This document shows positions 18,535-26,342 of a stretch of DNA of 46,269 nt, piece after piece; position 1 is the first letter of the stretch; every line of letters starts with the position of its first letter. The DNA is taken from positions 1 to 46,269 of the forward strand of contig DBFD01000018.1 in the NCBI GenBank assembly GCA_002294185.1, given 5' to 3'. The translations under genes and the position numbers were made by a program. This DNA comes from Paracoccus sp. UBA889. GTDB lineage: Bacteria > Pseudomonadota > Alphaproteobacteria > Rhodobacterales > Rhodobacteraceae. The notes beneath the pieces are model-generated. The model was not told the DNA's origin. It ran no database searches and worked only from the letters and a program-made list of their open reading frames with translations.

Positions 18535-19310
18535 TCCGGCGCCCGTGGCCGCTGATAGGTGCCGATCGAGTTGCCGCCATCGACGCTGAGCGTGGCACCG
18601 GTGATGAATCCGGCCGCCTCCGAGCAGAGAAAGGCGATCGCCGCCGGCGCGTCCTCGGGGCCGCTCTCGCGTCCCAGGGGGATCCGTTCCAGCATCCGCG
18701 CGACATAGTCCCGGTCCAGATGGCTGACTTCGCTGCCCTGGGCAAAGCCGGGCTCGACCACGTTGACGCGAATGCCGTGCTGCGCACATGCCAGCGCCAG
18801 GCCCTTGGACAACCGGTCCACTGCCGTTTTCGAGATGCAATAGGGCGCGCCGGTGGTGTTCATCTGCCGCGCCGCGCCCGACGAAATGTCGATGATGCTG
18901 CCTTTCACGCCTTCCGCTATCATCAGCTTGGCCATTTCACGCCCAAGATAGAAGGGGGCGCGGACATTCACGTCCATCACCAGATCCCAGTCCGAAAGGT
19001 CCATCTGCATCAGGTCGAAACGCGTATAGATGCCCGCATTGCTGACCAGGATATCCGGCGCGCCCCATTCGCGAGCGACCATGGCGACCAGTTCGTCCAT
19101 CGAGGCTTGCCGTGTCAGTTCGGTCTCGTGGACCAGAATGCGGGACGGATCCGGTTCCAGATCGGCGACCATGGAATGCAGCGCATCGGCGCGGCGATCC
19201 GACAGGCACAGTCTTGCGCCACGTTGCGCGAAATACCTGGCGATGCGTCGCCCGAAGATGCCCGCGGCGCCGGTCAGGACAAGGCGTTTGTCGGCAAAGT
19301 CGATGTTCAT
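18531..19310 (-). CDS. SDR-family NAD(P)-dependent oxidoreductase
   Basis: A 259-aa classical short-chain dehydrogenase/reductase. It has the cofactor motif TGAAGIFG at 13-20, NAG at 91-93, N115, and the catalytic S144, Y157 and K161 (YCISK). The C-terminal GATLSVDGG motif is standard. It should oxidise or reduce an alcohol/carbonyl in the cytoplasm. The gene sits between the DppC-type permease (12 bp away) and the DppD-type ATPase (ATGA overlap), so it is expressed with the transporter. It probably acts on the imported compound or a product of the acylase. Substrate unknown. Confidence 0.92.
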   Translation of the reverse strand: MNIDFADKRLVLTGAAGIFGRRIARYFAQRGARLCLSDRRADALHSMVADLEPDPSRILVHETELTRQASMDELVAMVAREWGAPDILVSNAGIYTRFDLMQMDLSDWDLVMDVNVRAPFYLGREMAKLMIAEGVKGSIIDISSGAARQMNTTGAPYCISKTAVDRLSKGLALACAQHGIRVNVVEPGFAQGSEVSHLDRDYVARMLERIPLGRESGPEDAPAAIAFLCSEAAGFITGATLSVDGGNSIGTYQRPRAPE

Positions 19311-19322
19311 GGATATTCTCCT

Positions 19323-20189
19323 TCAGCGGGACCGGGAGCGCGGATCGATCCAGTCGCGCAGCCAGTCCCCCAGCACGTTGACGGAAAAGACGAGCAGGAA
19401 AAGGCAGGCGCCCGGCACGAAGACGATCCACGGAGCCCGTTCCAGATATTGGCGTCCGACGCTCATGATCGACCCCCATGACGGGGTTGGCGGCTGGATG
19501 CCGAGGCCCAGGAAGGAAAGGCCGCTCTCGAACAGGATCATGAGGCCGAATTCGGCCGTTGCGACGATCAGGATGGGACCGGCGATGTTCGGCAGGATGT
19601 GGTGGATCAGAATGCGCCCGGCGCCTGCACCCGCCAATTCGGATGCGCGGATGAACGGAAGTCCCGCGACGGTCAGCGTCTGACCGAATGCCACGCGGGT
19701 GTAGCGTGGCCAGCGGGTCAGTCCCAGGACCAGCACCAGCTTGATGAAGCCCGGCCCCAGCACCGCCACGGTCAGGACGGCCAGCAGGATCGCCGGGATC
19801 GACATCATGATGTCCACGGCGCGCATGATGAGGGTCTCGACCCAGCCGCGATACCAGCCGGCCACCATTCCCAGCGACACGCCCACGACCGTGGACACCG
19901 CGACCGACAGGACCGACACGGCAAGCGAGATGCGGGCACCGTAAAGCACGCGGGACAGCAGGTCGCGACCCAGATCGTCCGTTCCCAGAAGATAAGTGAC
20001 GTCGCGATAGGTGTAGCCCGGCGGCCGGAGCCGCGCGAGAAGGCTTTGATCGTTGGGATCTTGCGGCGCGATCCAGGGTGCCAGCACGGCCAGCACCACG
20101 ATCACGACGAACAGAATCGCGACCAGGACGACCGATAGCGGCATCTGCGGCAGGCGCGGCCGGGGAAGGGGGAAGGTGATGATTGCCAT
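19323..20189 (-). CDS. Dipeptide ABC importer permease, DppC type (second system)
   Basis: A 288-aa inner-membrane permease. It has a first helix at about 17-42, a periplasmic stretch with YLLGTDDLGRDLLSR, then about five more helices. The coupling loop has ESGLSFLGLGIQPP. A TAGGAG ribosome site lies seven bases before the ATG. It follows the DppB-type gene by 10 bp and forms the channel with it. Confidence 0.92.
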   Translation of the reverse strand: MAIITFPLPRPRLPQMPLSVVLVAILFVVIVVLAVLAPWIAPQDPNDQSLLARLRPPGYTYRDVTYLLGTDDLGRDLLSRVLYGARISLAVSVLSVAVSTVVGVSLGMVAGWYRGWVETLIMRAVDIMMSIPAILLAVLTVAVLGPGFIKLVLVLGLTRWPRYTRVAFGQTLTVAGLPFIRASELAGAGAGRILIHHILPNIAGPILIVATAEFGLMILFESGLSFLGLGIQPPTPSWGSIMSVGRQYLERAPWIVFVPGACLFLLVFSVNVLGDWLRDWIDPRSRSR

Positions 20190-20199
20190 GTCGCTGCTC

Positions 20200-21120
20200 C
20201 TACCGCATCAGCCTGATACGCGGATCGACGAAGCCGTAGATGAGGTCGGCCAGCACGCTTGTCAGCACGTAGACCACCGAAATCAGCAACACGATCATCT
20301 GGACGACCAGAAAGTCCCGCGCCTGGATCGACTGGATGGCCAGCAGGCCGATGCCGGGCCATGCGAAGACGGTTTCGATGATCACGGCGCCTGCCAGCAG
20401 ATTGCCGATCTCGAGCGCCGTGATGGTGATGAGCGGGATTGACGCATTTCGAAGCACGTGCCGGAGGATGGTCTGATCCATCCGCATTCCCCGCGCCGTC
20501 GCGGCACGCACGTAATCCTTGCCCAGTTCGTCGAGGATCGCGATGCGCGTCATCCGTGCAAACGTCGCCATCGACACGGAACCAAGAGCAATCGACGGCA
20601 TGACAAGGGCCGAAATGCTGCCCGTGCCCGAGGTCGGCAGCCAGCGCAGCAGCACGCCGAAAATCGCGATCAGCAGGATGCCGGACAGGAAGGTCGGCAC
20701 GCTCTGACCGGTCACAACCACCGCGGTCAGGCCGCGTTCGATCCAGCCGCCACGCCGGGTCGCCATGACCACGCCGATCGGAATGCCAAGGCCCAAGGCG
20801 ACCGCAAGGGCGCCTGCGGCCAGTTCGATTGTATAGGGAACGCGCGCGGCGACGATCTGCGATACCGGGACGCGCTGCACGACGGACGTTCCGAAATCGA
20901 GACGCAGAAGATCGCCCAGGTAATCCAGATATTGCACGCCGATCGGCCGATCGAACCCCAGCTGACGCCGCAGGTTGGCGATCACCTCGGCCGATGCATC
21001 CTGCGGGACCAGCAGAAGGGTCGGATCGCCCGACAGGTGCATCACGACGAAGACGATGGTGAGGACGCCGAAGATCGCGATGACCGCCTGCAACAGGCGA
21101 TTGACGATGTAGCGCAGCAT
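20200..21120 (-). CDS. Dipeptide ABC importer permease, DppB type (second system)
   Basis: A 306-aa inner-membrane permease opening MLRYIVNRLLQAVIAIFG. The RRQLGFDRPIGVQYL motif is in the periplasmic loop, and the C-terminus reads GFVDPRIRLMR, both characteristic of DppB/OppB. About six helices are predicted. It follows the binding-protein gene by 21 bp, much closer than in the first transporter, and no hairpin separates them. Confidence 0.92.
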   Translation of the reverse strand: MLRYIVNRLLQAVIAIFGVLTIVFVVMHLSGDPTLLLVPQDASAEVIANLRRQLGFDRPIGVQYLDYLGDLLRLDFGTSVVQRVPVSQIVAARVPYTIELAAGALAVALGLGIPIGVVMATRRGGWIERGLTAVVVTGQSVPTFLSGILLIAIFGVLLRWLPTSGTGSISALVMPSIALGSVSMATFARMTRIAILDELGKDYVRAATARGMRMDQTILRHVLRNASIPLITITALEIGNLLAGAVIIETVFAWPGIGLLAIQSIQARDFLVVQMIVLLISVVYVLTSVLADLIYGFVDPRIRLMR

Positions 21121-21141
21121 GGCCCTGATGTCCCCTGGCTG

Positions 21142-22647
21142 CTATTCGGACCAGCTCATGTCCATGACGAACATCGACTCGTTTGCGGTCGGCTGCCACT
21201 GCAGCCGTTCGCTGGCGCCATAGAGCGCATAGACCTGATAGAGGCCCAGTCCAGGCACGTCTTCGCGCAGGATCTGGTAGGCGGTTTCGTATTCGGCCTT
21301 GCGTTTTGCCTCGTCCAGCGTCGAACGGGCGGCATCCACCGCCTCGTCGAATGCCGGATTGGAATATTTGGCCCAGATGCTGCCGGTGCGGAACAGCGGG
21401 AAGATGATGCCGTCGGCATCCTGACAGGCGCAGGACCAGGCCCCGATCGCCAATGATCCGGCATTCTCGGGATCGCCCTGCCGCCGCTTGAGGAAGGTCG
21501 CCTGGTCGCTGGACGAGATCGAGACATCAAGCCCGACATCCTGAAGCATCTGCTGGATCGCCTGGACCATCGCCTGATTATACGAGGGTGACGTGAGGAA
21601 TTCGAGCGTCGCGCCTTCGGCTCCGGCCTCTTGCAGCAGCGCCCTGGCCTTGTCCGGATCATAGGGATAGCCTTCGATCTGGTCGGTATAGCCGAAGATC
21701 GGCGGTGCCCCGAGAATGTTGACCGGCGAGGCATAGCCTTCCAGCAACGCATCGATCAGGGTCTGGCGGTCCAGCGCATAGGCGATTGCCTGACGCACGC
21801 GCACATCTTCCGTCGGCCCGGCCTGCGCGTTGATATAGAGATATCCGACCCGTTCGGTCGGCACCGACAGCAGCTTCACGCCGCTTGCCCCGTCGACGCT
21901 GGATGCCTGATCCGGCGGCACGTCGCGGATCAGGTCGGCCTGGCCGGTCTTGAGATCGGCAATCCGCGTCGAGACATCGGGCACGGCACGGAACAGCACC
22001 CGCTCGAACGGTGGCTGGCCGCCCCAGTAATCGGCGAAAGCTTCCAGTTCGGTCTCGACGCCCTTCCGCCAGGCGGTCAGCTTGTAGGGGCCGCTGCCCA
22101 TGGGCTTCAGGTTGAATTCTTCGTCCCCGACCGCCTCGACATAGGCCTTGGGCACGATCGAAAGCTTGACGAGTTGCGCCAGAAGCGCGGGATAGGGCGA
22201 CTTTGTGGTGATCCTGACGGTGGTCGGATCAATCGCTTCGGCCCTCTCGATCTGGTTGAACTGCGACAGCTGCGGGCTGTTCAGGTCGGGATCGATGATC
22301 CGATTGATCGAATAGGCCACGTCCTCGGCCGTCAGGGACGTGCCGTCATGAAAGGCGACGTCGTCGCGGATGGTGAAGGTCAGGGTCGTGTCGTCGTCCT
22401 GCGTCCAGCCGGTCGCGATCTGCGGGACGATCTCGCCTTCGGCGTTCCGTGTCACGAGGTTGTCGAAGATGTTCCGATAGACGGAATAGCTGTCGGTGTT
22501 CCACTGCAGGTGCGGATCAAGCGTCGCCGGATCGCCCGGCAGGTCGATCGTCAGCAATTCCTTGGTCTGGGCCAGCGCCGGTCCGGCGGCAAGCACCGCG
22601 GCCAGCAATGTCGAGGCAAGAAGCCTTACTGAAAGTCTCGGTCTCAT
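21142..22647 (-). CDS. Family-5 solute-binding protein (second system)
   Basis: A 501-aa periplasmic binding protein. The signal peptide (LLASTLLAAVLAAGPALA, cut near residue 26) is followed by LTIDLPGDPATLDPHLQW and the family-5 signature around IATGWTQDDDTTLTFTIR. AGAGGA lies six bases before the ATG. It sets the specificity of the second importer, but the ligand cannot be read from sequence. A 102-bp gap separates it from the NodB-like gene upstream; this gap holds two direct copies of TTGGTCTT (22682-22689 and 22691-22698) and no gene. Confidence 0.92.
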   Translation of the reverse strand: MRPRLSVRLLASTLLAAVLAAGPALAQTKELLTIDLPGDPATLDPHLQWNTDSYSVYRNIFDNLVTRNAEGEIVPQIATGWTQDDDTTLTFTIRDDVAFHDGTSLTAEDVAYSINRIIDPDLNSPQLSQFNQIERAEAIDPTTVRITTKSPYPALLAQLVKLSIVPKAYVEAVGDEEFNLKPMGSGPYKLTAWRKGVETELEAFADYWGGQPPFERVLFRAVPDVSTRIADLKTGQADLIRDVPPDQASSVDGASGVKLLSVPTERVGYLYINAQAGPTEDVRVRQAIAYALDRQTLIDALLEGYASPVNILGAPPIFGYTDQIEGYPYDPDKARALLQEAGAEGATLEFLTSPSYNQAMVQAIQQMLQDVGLDVSISSSDQATFLKRRQGDPENAGSLAIGAWSCACQDADGIIFPLFRTGSIWAKYSNPAFDEAVDAARSTLDEAKRKAEYETAYQILREDVPGLGLYQVYALYGASERLQWQPTANESMFVMDMSWSE

Positions 22648-22749
22648 GGCGTCCTCTCTGTTGGTTGGTCGGTGTTTCTTGTTGGTCTTTTTGGTCTTGC
22701 CGGATGTAGCCCCGGTTCTGTCTTTTCCTTCGCTGTCCGCCGCTTGCGC

Positions 22750-23661
22750 TCAGGTCGAGCCGGTCAGCCCGGCCTCCCGGGCGCAATAGCGGGCGATCTC
22801 GGCATGGGTGGCCACCCAGGCACCGCCCTTTGCCTGCACGGCCCGGATGACCTCTTCGAGCACGAAGATACGCGAGCGGTGGCCGATATGATGAGGGTGC
22901 ATCGTCACCTGGAACAGACCGCCTTCGGTCTGCGCCAGCTCCATTTCCCGAAGCAGGATCTCCAGCACCATCGCCGGGCCGGCATAGGGGCGGGCATGGC
23001 TCATCCGGTCCATCGCCATATAGGGCGCGTCGTCGCGGATCCATTCCACCGGAACCTCGACGATCCCGGTCGCCTCATCGCCATCCAGGATCTCGTAGGG
23101 GTCGTCATCGGCCATCAGCGAGGAATCATAGAGCAAACCCATCTCGCGGATGATCGACAGGGTATGGGGACTGAAATCCCACGACGCCGTCCGCATTCCG
23201 ACAGGCCGCGTTCCCGTCAGCCGTTCCAGCGCGTCGGCCGCGCGCAGCGACAGCTCTCGCTCGGTCGCATGATCGAGTCGGGAGTTCATCTCGTGGATCC
23301 AGCTGTGGATCGCCATTTCGTGCCCGGCACCGGTGACTGCCTGCACCTCGTCGGGATGCAGCAGGCCGGCAACGGCGGGCATGAAGAAGGATGCCGGGAC
23401 CGAGGCCCGATCCAGCACGCGCAGGATCCGTTCGATGCCTCGCCTTGCGCCATAGGCGCCCTGCGACATGCGACCGACCGAATTTCCGCCGTTGCGCAAT
23501 TCGAACGTCTCGTGATCGCTGTCGAAAGACAATGCGACGGCCCATGTCGCGCCGTCTTTCCACGTTTCGGGCCGCAGTGACCGCCCGGCGGCCGCCTGAC
23601 CTGCCTTCCGGCGCCAGGTTTCCTCGGGCCAGGTCCAGGGATCGGTCGAATCTCCGGCCAT
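22750..23661 (-). CDS. NodB/polysaccharide-deacetylase-fold hydrolase, imidase/PuuE-like
   Basis: A 303-aa NodB-homology hydrolase. The metal-binding aspartates are in LSFDSDHE rather than the TFDDG of true polysaccharide deacetylases, and the histidine pair is in HSWIH. The SFDSD variant and lack of any signal peptide or membrane anchor fit the cytoplasmic branch that includes PuuE-type allantoinases and cyclic imidases, which open ring amides. I therefore doubt a cell-wall role. The ATG at 23661 has GGGAG six bases upstream; the ATG at 23667 abuts that site. The gene is first in the second-transporter operon and divergent from an IclR gene. Together with the penicillin-acylase-like enzyme this suggests degradation of an amide or imide. 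Confidence 0.82.
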   Translation of the reverse strand: MAGDSTDPWTWPEETWRRKAGQAAAGRSLRPETWKDGATWAVALSFDSDHETFELRNGGNSVGRMSQGAYGARRGIERILRVLDRASVPASFFMPAVAGLLHPDEVQAVTGAGHEMAIHSWIHEMNSRLDHATERELSLRAADALERLTGTRPVGMRTASWDFSPHTLSIIREMGLLYDSSLMADDDPYEILDGDEATGIVEVPVEWIRDDAPYMAMDRMSHARPYAGPAMVLEILLREMELAQTEGGLFQVTMHPHHIGHRSRIFVLEEVIRAVQAKGGAWVATHAEIARYCAREAGLTGST

Positions 23662-23755
23662 TGCCATCTCCCGTCACAGGGCGCTTCGGCGCATTCATCC
23701 TGACTTCGACCCTAGCCCCGACTGGGATCTGGACAAGCGGCTAAATCGCGGTTTC

Positions 23756-23771
23756 ATTCATGTATGTGAAT
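23756..23771. promoter_or_regulatory. Candidate operator overlapping the iclR-type start
   Basis: A perfect inverted repeat, ATTCA-TGTATG-TGAAT, spans the ATG of the IclR gene. It lies about 95 bp upstream of the divergent NodB-like gene. A repressor bound here would block its own translation start region and could affect the divergent promoter. Seen as symmetry only. Confidence 0.4.
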
Positions 23772-24572
23772 AAGGAAGTGAAAAGCGCCGGTCGGGTCCT
23801 GGACCTCATCGCCTATCTCGCAAATTGCCGGGAGCCTGTCGGCCTGGCACGGGTTTCGCGTGACATGTCGCTGCCCGGCAGCAGCTTGCACGCACTTCTT
23901 CACACGCTTGTCGCGCGCGGTCATGTCCATCAGGGCACCGACGGCCGGTTCGTTCTGGTCGAGGAAAGCCGGCACGGTTTTCCGTTTCGCCGCAACGAGA
24001 ACGCGCTTGTCCATGCAGCGATGCCCGTGATGATGCGACTGCGCGATCACAGCGACGAGACGGTGATCCTGTCGATCCTGACGGCGGGCGGCGAAATCAG
24101 GCGGCTGTCGAAAGTCGTGAGCCGCAATCCGGTGCGCTATGATGTCCATATCGACGCGGCGATCACGCCCCATTGCACCGCCAGCGGCCGCGTGCTGCTG
24201 GCCTATGCGCCGGGCAAGGTCGTGAACGCCTATTTCGCGCGGGTGACCATGCTCGGCTATACGCCGCGCACCGAAACCCGGCCGGCCGTCCTGCGCGATT
24301 TGCTGCATCAGGTCCGGCGGCAGGGTCATGCCGTGAATGATGGCGAGTTCGTCACCGGATCGACCGGCATCGCCATTCCCCTTCGCGGCGCGAGCGGCAG
24401 GGTAGTTGCCGCGCTGAACCTGGGAATGCCCAGCACGCGATACCTGGGCCGCGAGCGCGTTCTCTTGGCGATGTTGCAGGAGGCCGGCCGAAAGATTCAG
24501 ACGGCGCTGGTCACAGCCGCGACGGTGCAGGCCGCATCCATGGAGCAGGGAAATTCAGGTGATGATCGCTGA
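23760..24572 (+). CDS. IclR-family transcriptional regulator
   Basis: A 270-aa regulator with an N-terminal winged helix (SAGRVLDLIAYLANC, then SLPGSSLHALLHTLVARG) and a C-terminal IclR effector domain (ITPHCTASGRVLLAY, and GSTGIAIPLRGASGRVVAALNLG). IclR proteins usually control adjacent catabolic operons in response to a pathway metabolite. It is divergent from the eight-gene amide/transport operon and is its obvious regulator. Its stop lies 2 bp from the stop of the convergent LuxR-type gene. Confidence 0.9.
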   Translation: MYVNKEVKSAGRVLDLIAYLANCREPVGLARVSRDMSLPGSSLHALLHTLVARGHVHQGTDGRFVLVEESRHGFPFRRNENALVHAAMPVMMRLRDHSDETVILSILTAGGEIRRLSKVVSRNPVRYDVHIDAAITPHCTASGRVLLAYAPGKVVNAYFARVTMLGYTPRTETRPAVLRDLLHQVRRQGHAVNDGEFVTGSTGIAIPLRGASGRVVAALNLGMPSTRYLGRERVLLAMLQEAGRKIQTALVTAATVQAASMEQGNSGDDR

Positions 24573-24586
24573 GGCTATCGGGCCTC
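24571..24586. terminator. Possible shared bidirectional terminator hairpin
   Basis: GAGGC-TATCGG-GCCTC forms a five-pair stem across the meeting stop codons of the IclR gene and the convergent LuxR-type gene. It is short and lacks a clear T-run on either side, so termination is only a possibility. Confidence 0.25.
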
Positions 24587-25114
24587 TGATTTCGCTTCGA
24601 CCAGGCGATCCTCTCCGGCCAGAAGTTCTTCAAGAAAGACGCTGAACAATTGTGCGCGGCTTTCCACGCCTGCCTTCGAATAGATGCGCGTCGATTGCGC
24701 CCGGATGGTTCCGGTCGCGGTGCCGCGAAACTCTGCTATCGCCTCATTGTCGAACCCCTTGAGAATGAGCAGTCCCACATCCTTTTCCGATGGCGTCAGA
24801 TTCCATTCCTCGAAGAAGGCATCGATTATCTGCGCCATCTCGCCGCGCGCGCCGCGCAGGCCGCGGTCCAATTCTTCCATGCGGCTCATGACCGCCCGCA
24901 GTTCGATCATCAGAAAGACGACACCGGCGATCAAGACGACAGAAGCAACCGCCTCCATGTAGAAATGGGCTTCGCTGAGATAGGTGTCTTCCTTGAAATC
25001 AGAGACGACATCGCTGAAGAAGAACGCCGCGCTCAGCGCCTGCAACAGAATGATCACGGCGAGCGTCACCGCCCGCCGTTTGTCGTTTCTGGATCGCTGC
25101 AAACTGTTTTTCAT
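24575..25114 (-). CDS. Membrane-anchored LuxR-type HTH regulator
   Basis: A 179-aa protein. Two transmembrane helices (about 15-35 and 52-72) flank a short loop. A charged, probably coiled-coil linker (RAVMSRMEELDRGLRG) and a C-terminal GerE/LuxR helix-turn-helix follow (LTPSEKDVGLLILKGFDNE onwards, to about 170). No receiver or autoinducer domain is present, so sensing must come through the membrane part or partner proteins. Its ATG overlaps the cytochrome b561 stop by ATGA, tying it to that membrane haem protein and the PepSY protein. A membrane-bound DNA-binding protein acting with a redox partner is my inference. Targets unknown. Confidence 0.83.
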   Translation of the reverse strand: MKNSLQRSRNDKRRAVTLAVIILLQALSAAFFFSDVVSDFKEDTYLSEAHFYMEAVASVVLIAGVVFLMIELRAVMSRMEELDRGLRGARGEMAQIIDAFFEEWNLTPSEKDVGLLILKGFDNEAIAEFRGTATGTIRAQSTRIYSKAGVESRAQLFSVFLEELLAGEDRLVEAKSEAR

Positions 25115-25695
25115 TCGACCGGTCTATCATTCGGGATGCGCTTGCGGCCGTGTATCATCGCCTGCACAAGCGGGACACCCGAACGCCATGTGTCGAAGAC
25201 AACGCCAAGGACATGTGCCGTGATTGAAATCAACAGCCAATCATAGGCCAGATCATGGGTCTGCGCGACCCAGTCGACACCGAAGAACCTGGCAGTCCCC
25301 ATCATGTAGCCGGTCGCTGCGATGACCAGCAGCGTCGCCCAGATATTATAGACCATCAAGGCTCCCAGGGGGTTGTGGGACAGGTGCACGGTCTTGTCTC
25401 CCCGGCGCATCTCTTTCAGATAGCCTAGCGCCCGGAACGGATTTGGCGGGAAGGCCGAAAACCGCGCAGGGCGCGAGCCGATGATTCCCCAAAGCAATCG
25501 GACCCCGACAAGCACCAGCATCGTATAGCCAGCCCACAGATGAAGGGGGCTGTCCTTGGCGACAATGGCCGCGTTGATCACGACCATCAGAACCACGCCC
25601 CAATGGATCAGGCGGACCAGCGGATCCCAGACCTGAACCGTCCTGTCGGTGCGGGCGCTTTCGCGCCCGCTGCCGAGATCATGTTTTCCCAGCAT
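25111..25695 (-). CDS. Cytochrome b561-family membrane protein
   Basis: A 194-aa dihaem b-type cytochrome with four transmembrane helices. Likely haem-ligand histidines are H31 (LIHW), H52 (LHLWAGY), H147 and H161 (ITAHVLG); the SHNPLGALM loop at 106-114 is typical of the family. It would move electrons between quinol and a periplasmic or membrane partner. The start at 25695 follows the PepSY stop by 7 bp, and the stop overlaps the LuxR-type gene, so the three form one unit. Family members often pair with small PepSY proteins or c-type cytochromes. The role of this one is unknown. Confidence 0.88.
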   Translation of the reverse strand: MLGKHDLGSGRESARTDRTVQVWDPLVRLIHWGVVLMVVINAAIVAKDSPLHLWAGYTMLVLVGVRLLWGIIGSRPARFSAFPPNPFRALGYLKEMRRGDKTVHLSHNPLGALMVYNIWATLLVIAATGYMMGTARFFGVDWVAQTHDLAYDWLLISITAHVLGVVFDTWRSGVPLVQAMIHGRKRIPNDRPVE

Positions 25696-25702
25696 GACGG
25701 CA

Positions 25703-25954
25703 TCACTTCGACAGGATTTTCGTCACGAGTCCGGTGGCCGGATCGACGTAGACCTCGTTGAGCGTCTTGCCCATGACGGCATAAGCCTCGATCTTGCCGT
25801 CCTCCATCTGCACCTTGCGGACCTCGTAGCCCATCCCGACAAGGCCGGCCTTGACCTCGTCCATGGTTTTCCCCAGCTGGGCGCCCTGGGTGACTTCGGC
25901 GGCAAAGGCAGGAAGTGCGACGACCATCGCGGTGGCAATCAGGAACTTGCGCAT
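25703..25954 (-). CDS. Small secreted PepSY-domain protein
   Basis: An 83-aa protein. The signal peptide (FLIATAMVVALPAFA, cut near residue 19) is followed by one PepSY-like unit: KTMDEVKAGLVGMGYEVRKV, then the DGKIEAYAVM strand and the VYVDPATGLV strand. PepSY modules are periplasmic domains often found with redox membrane proteins or inhibiting peptidases. The start is set by AAAGGA seven bases upstream; the frame open to 26362 reads through non-coding DNA. It is first of the PepSY-b561-LuxR unit and probably contacts the cytochrome on the periplasmic side. Confidence 0.85.
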   Translation of the reverse strand: MRKFLIATAMVVALPAFAAEVTQGAQLGKTMDEVKAGLVGMGYEVRKVQMEDGKIEAYAVMGKTLNEVYVDPATGLVTKILSK

Positions 25955-26342
25955 TTGGTATCCTTTCAGGTTGAGTCGCGACGACATCGCGACGGTCCGG
26001 TGCAGATGCTCCTGTCCGCCGGGGAAAAACAGGCACGGCGGGCTTATGCAAGCCGGCATAAGCGTCAGCGTATGGGGCCGGCCCGACGACATTTCGCCGA
26101 AATGGGGGCGACTGTTGCGGAAAAACGGCCATCGCGACAGGGGGAAGGACCACCGAAGATGCGCGGGATCATCCCGCGCGCCGCTCTGCCGTTCGCTGAG
26201 CCGGGACTGGGGGCAGGTGTCTGAAACGCCATTCGGGTTCGGCCCCGCGTCGCGGCCCCCTTGGCCGTGACGATCACGATAGCTTCGCTTGCCCGGCCGG
26301 TGTTTGGCTATAGGAATGGCGTGACAGAACAAGAGGCCGGAC
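25955..26342. promoter_or_regulatory. 388-bp divergent intergenic region with 8-bp-arm palindrome
   Basis: No credible gene lies here. The striking element is GCTTATGC-AAGCCG-GCATAAGC at 26042-26063, a perfect inverted repeat with eight-base arms, 88-109 bp upstream of the PepSY start. It is a good candidate operator for the membrane LuxR-type regulator or for a redox regulator of the divergent flavoprotein gene at 26343. A TATAGG hexamer stands at 26309-26314 upstream of that gene, without a well-spaced -35. Confidence 0.5.

Noticed and set aside
22750-23661. Peptidoglycan or chitin deacetylase role for the NodB-fold protein
   Set aside because: No export signal, a SFDSD rather than TFDDG motif and its operon context favour a cytoplasmic amide/imide hydrolase.
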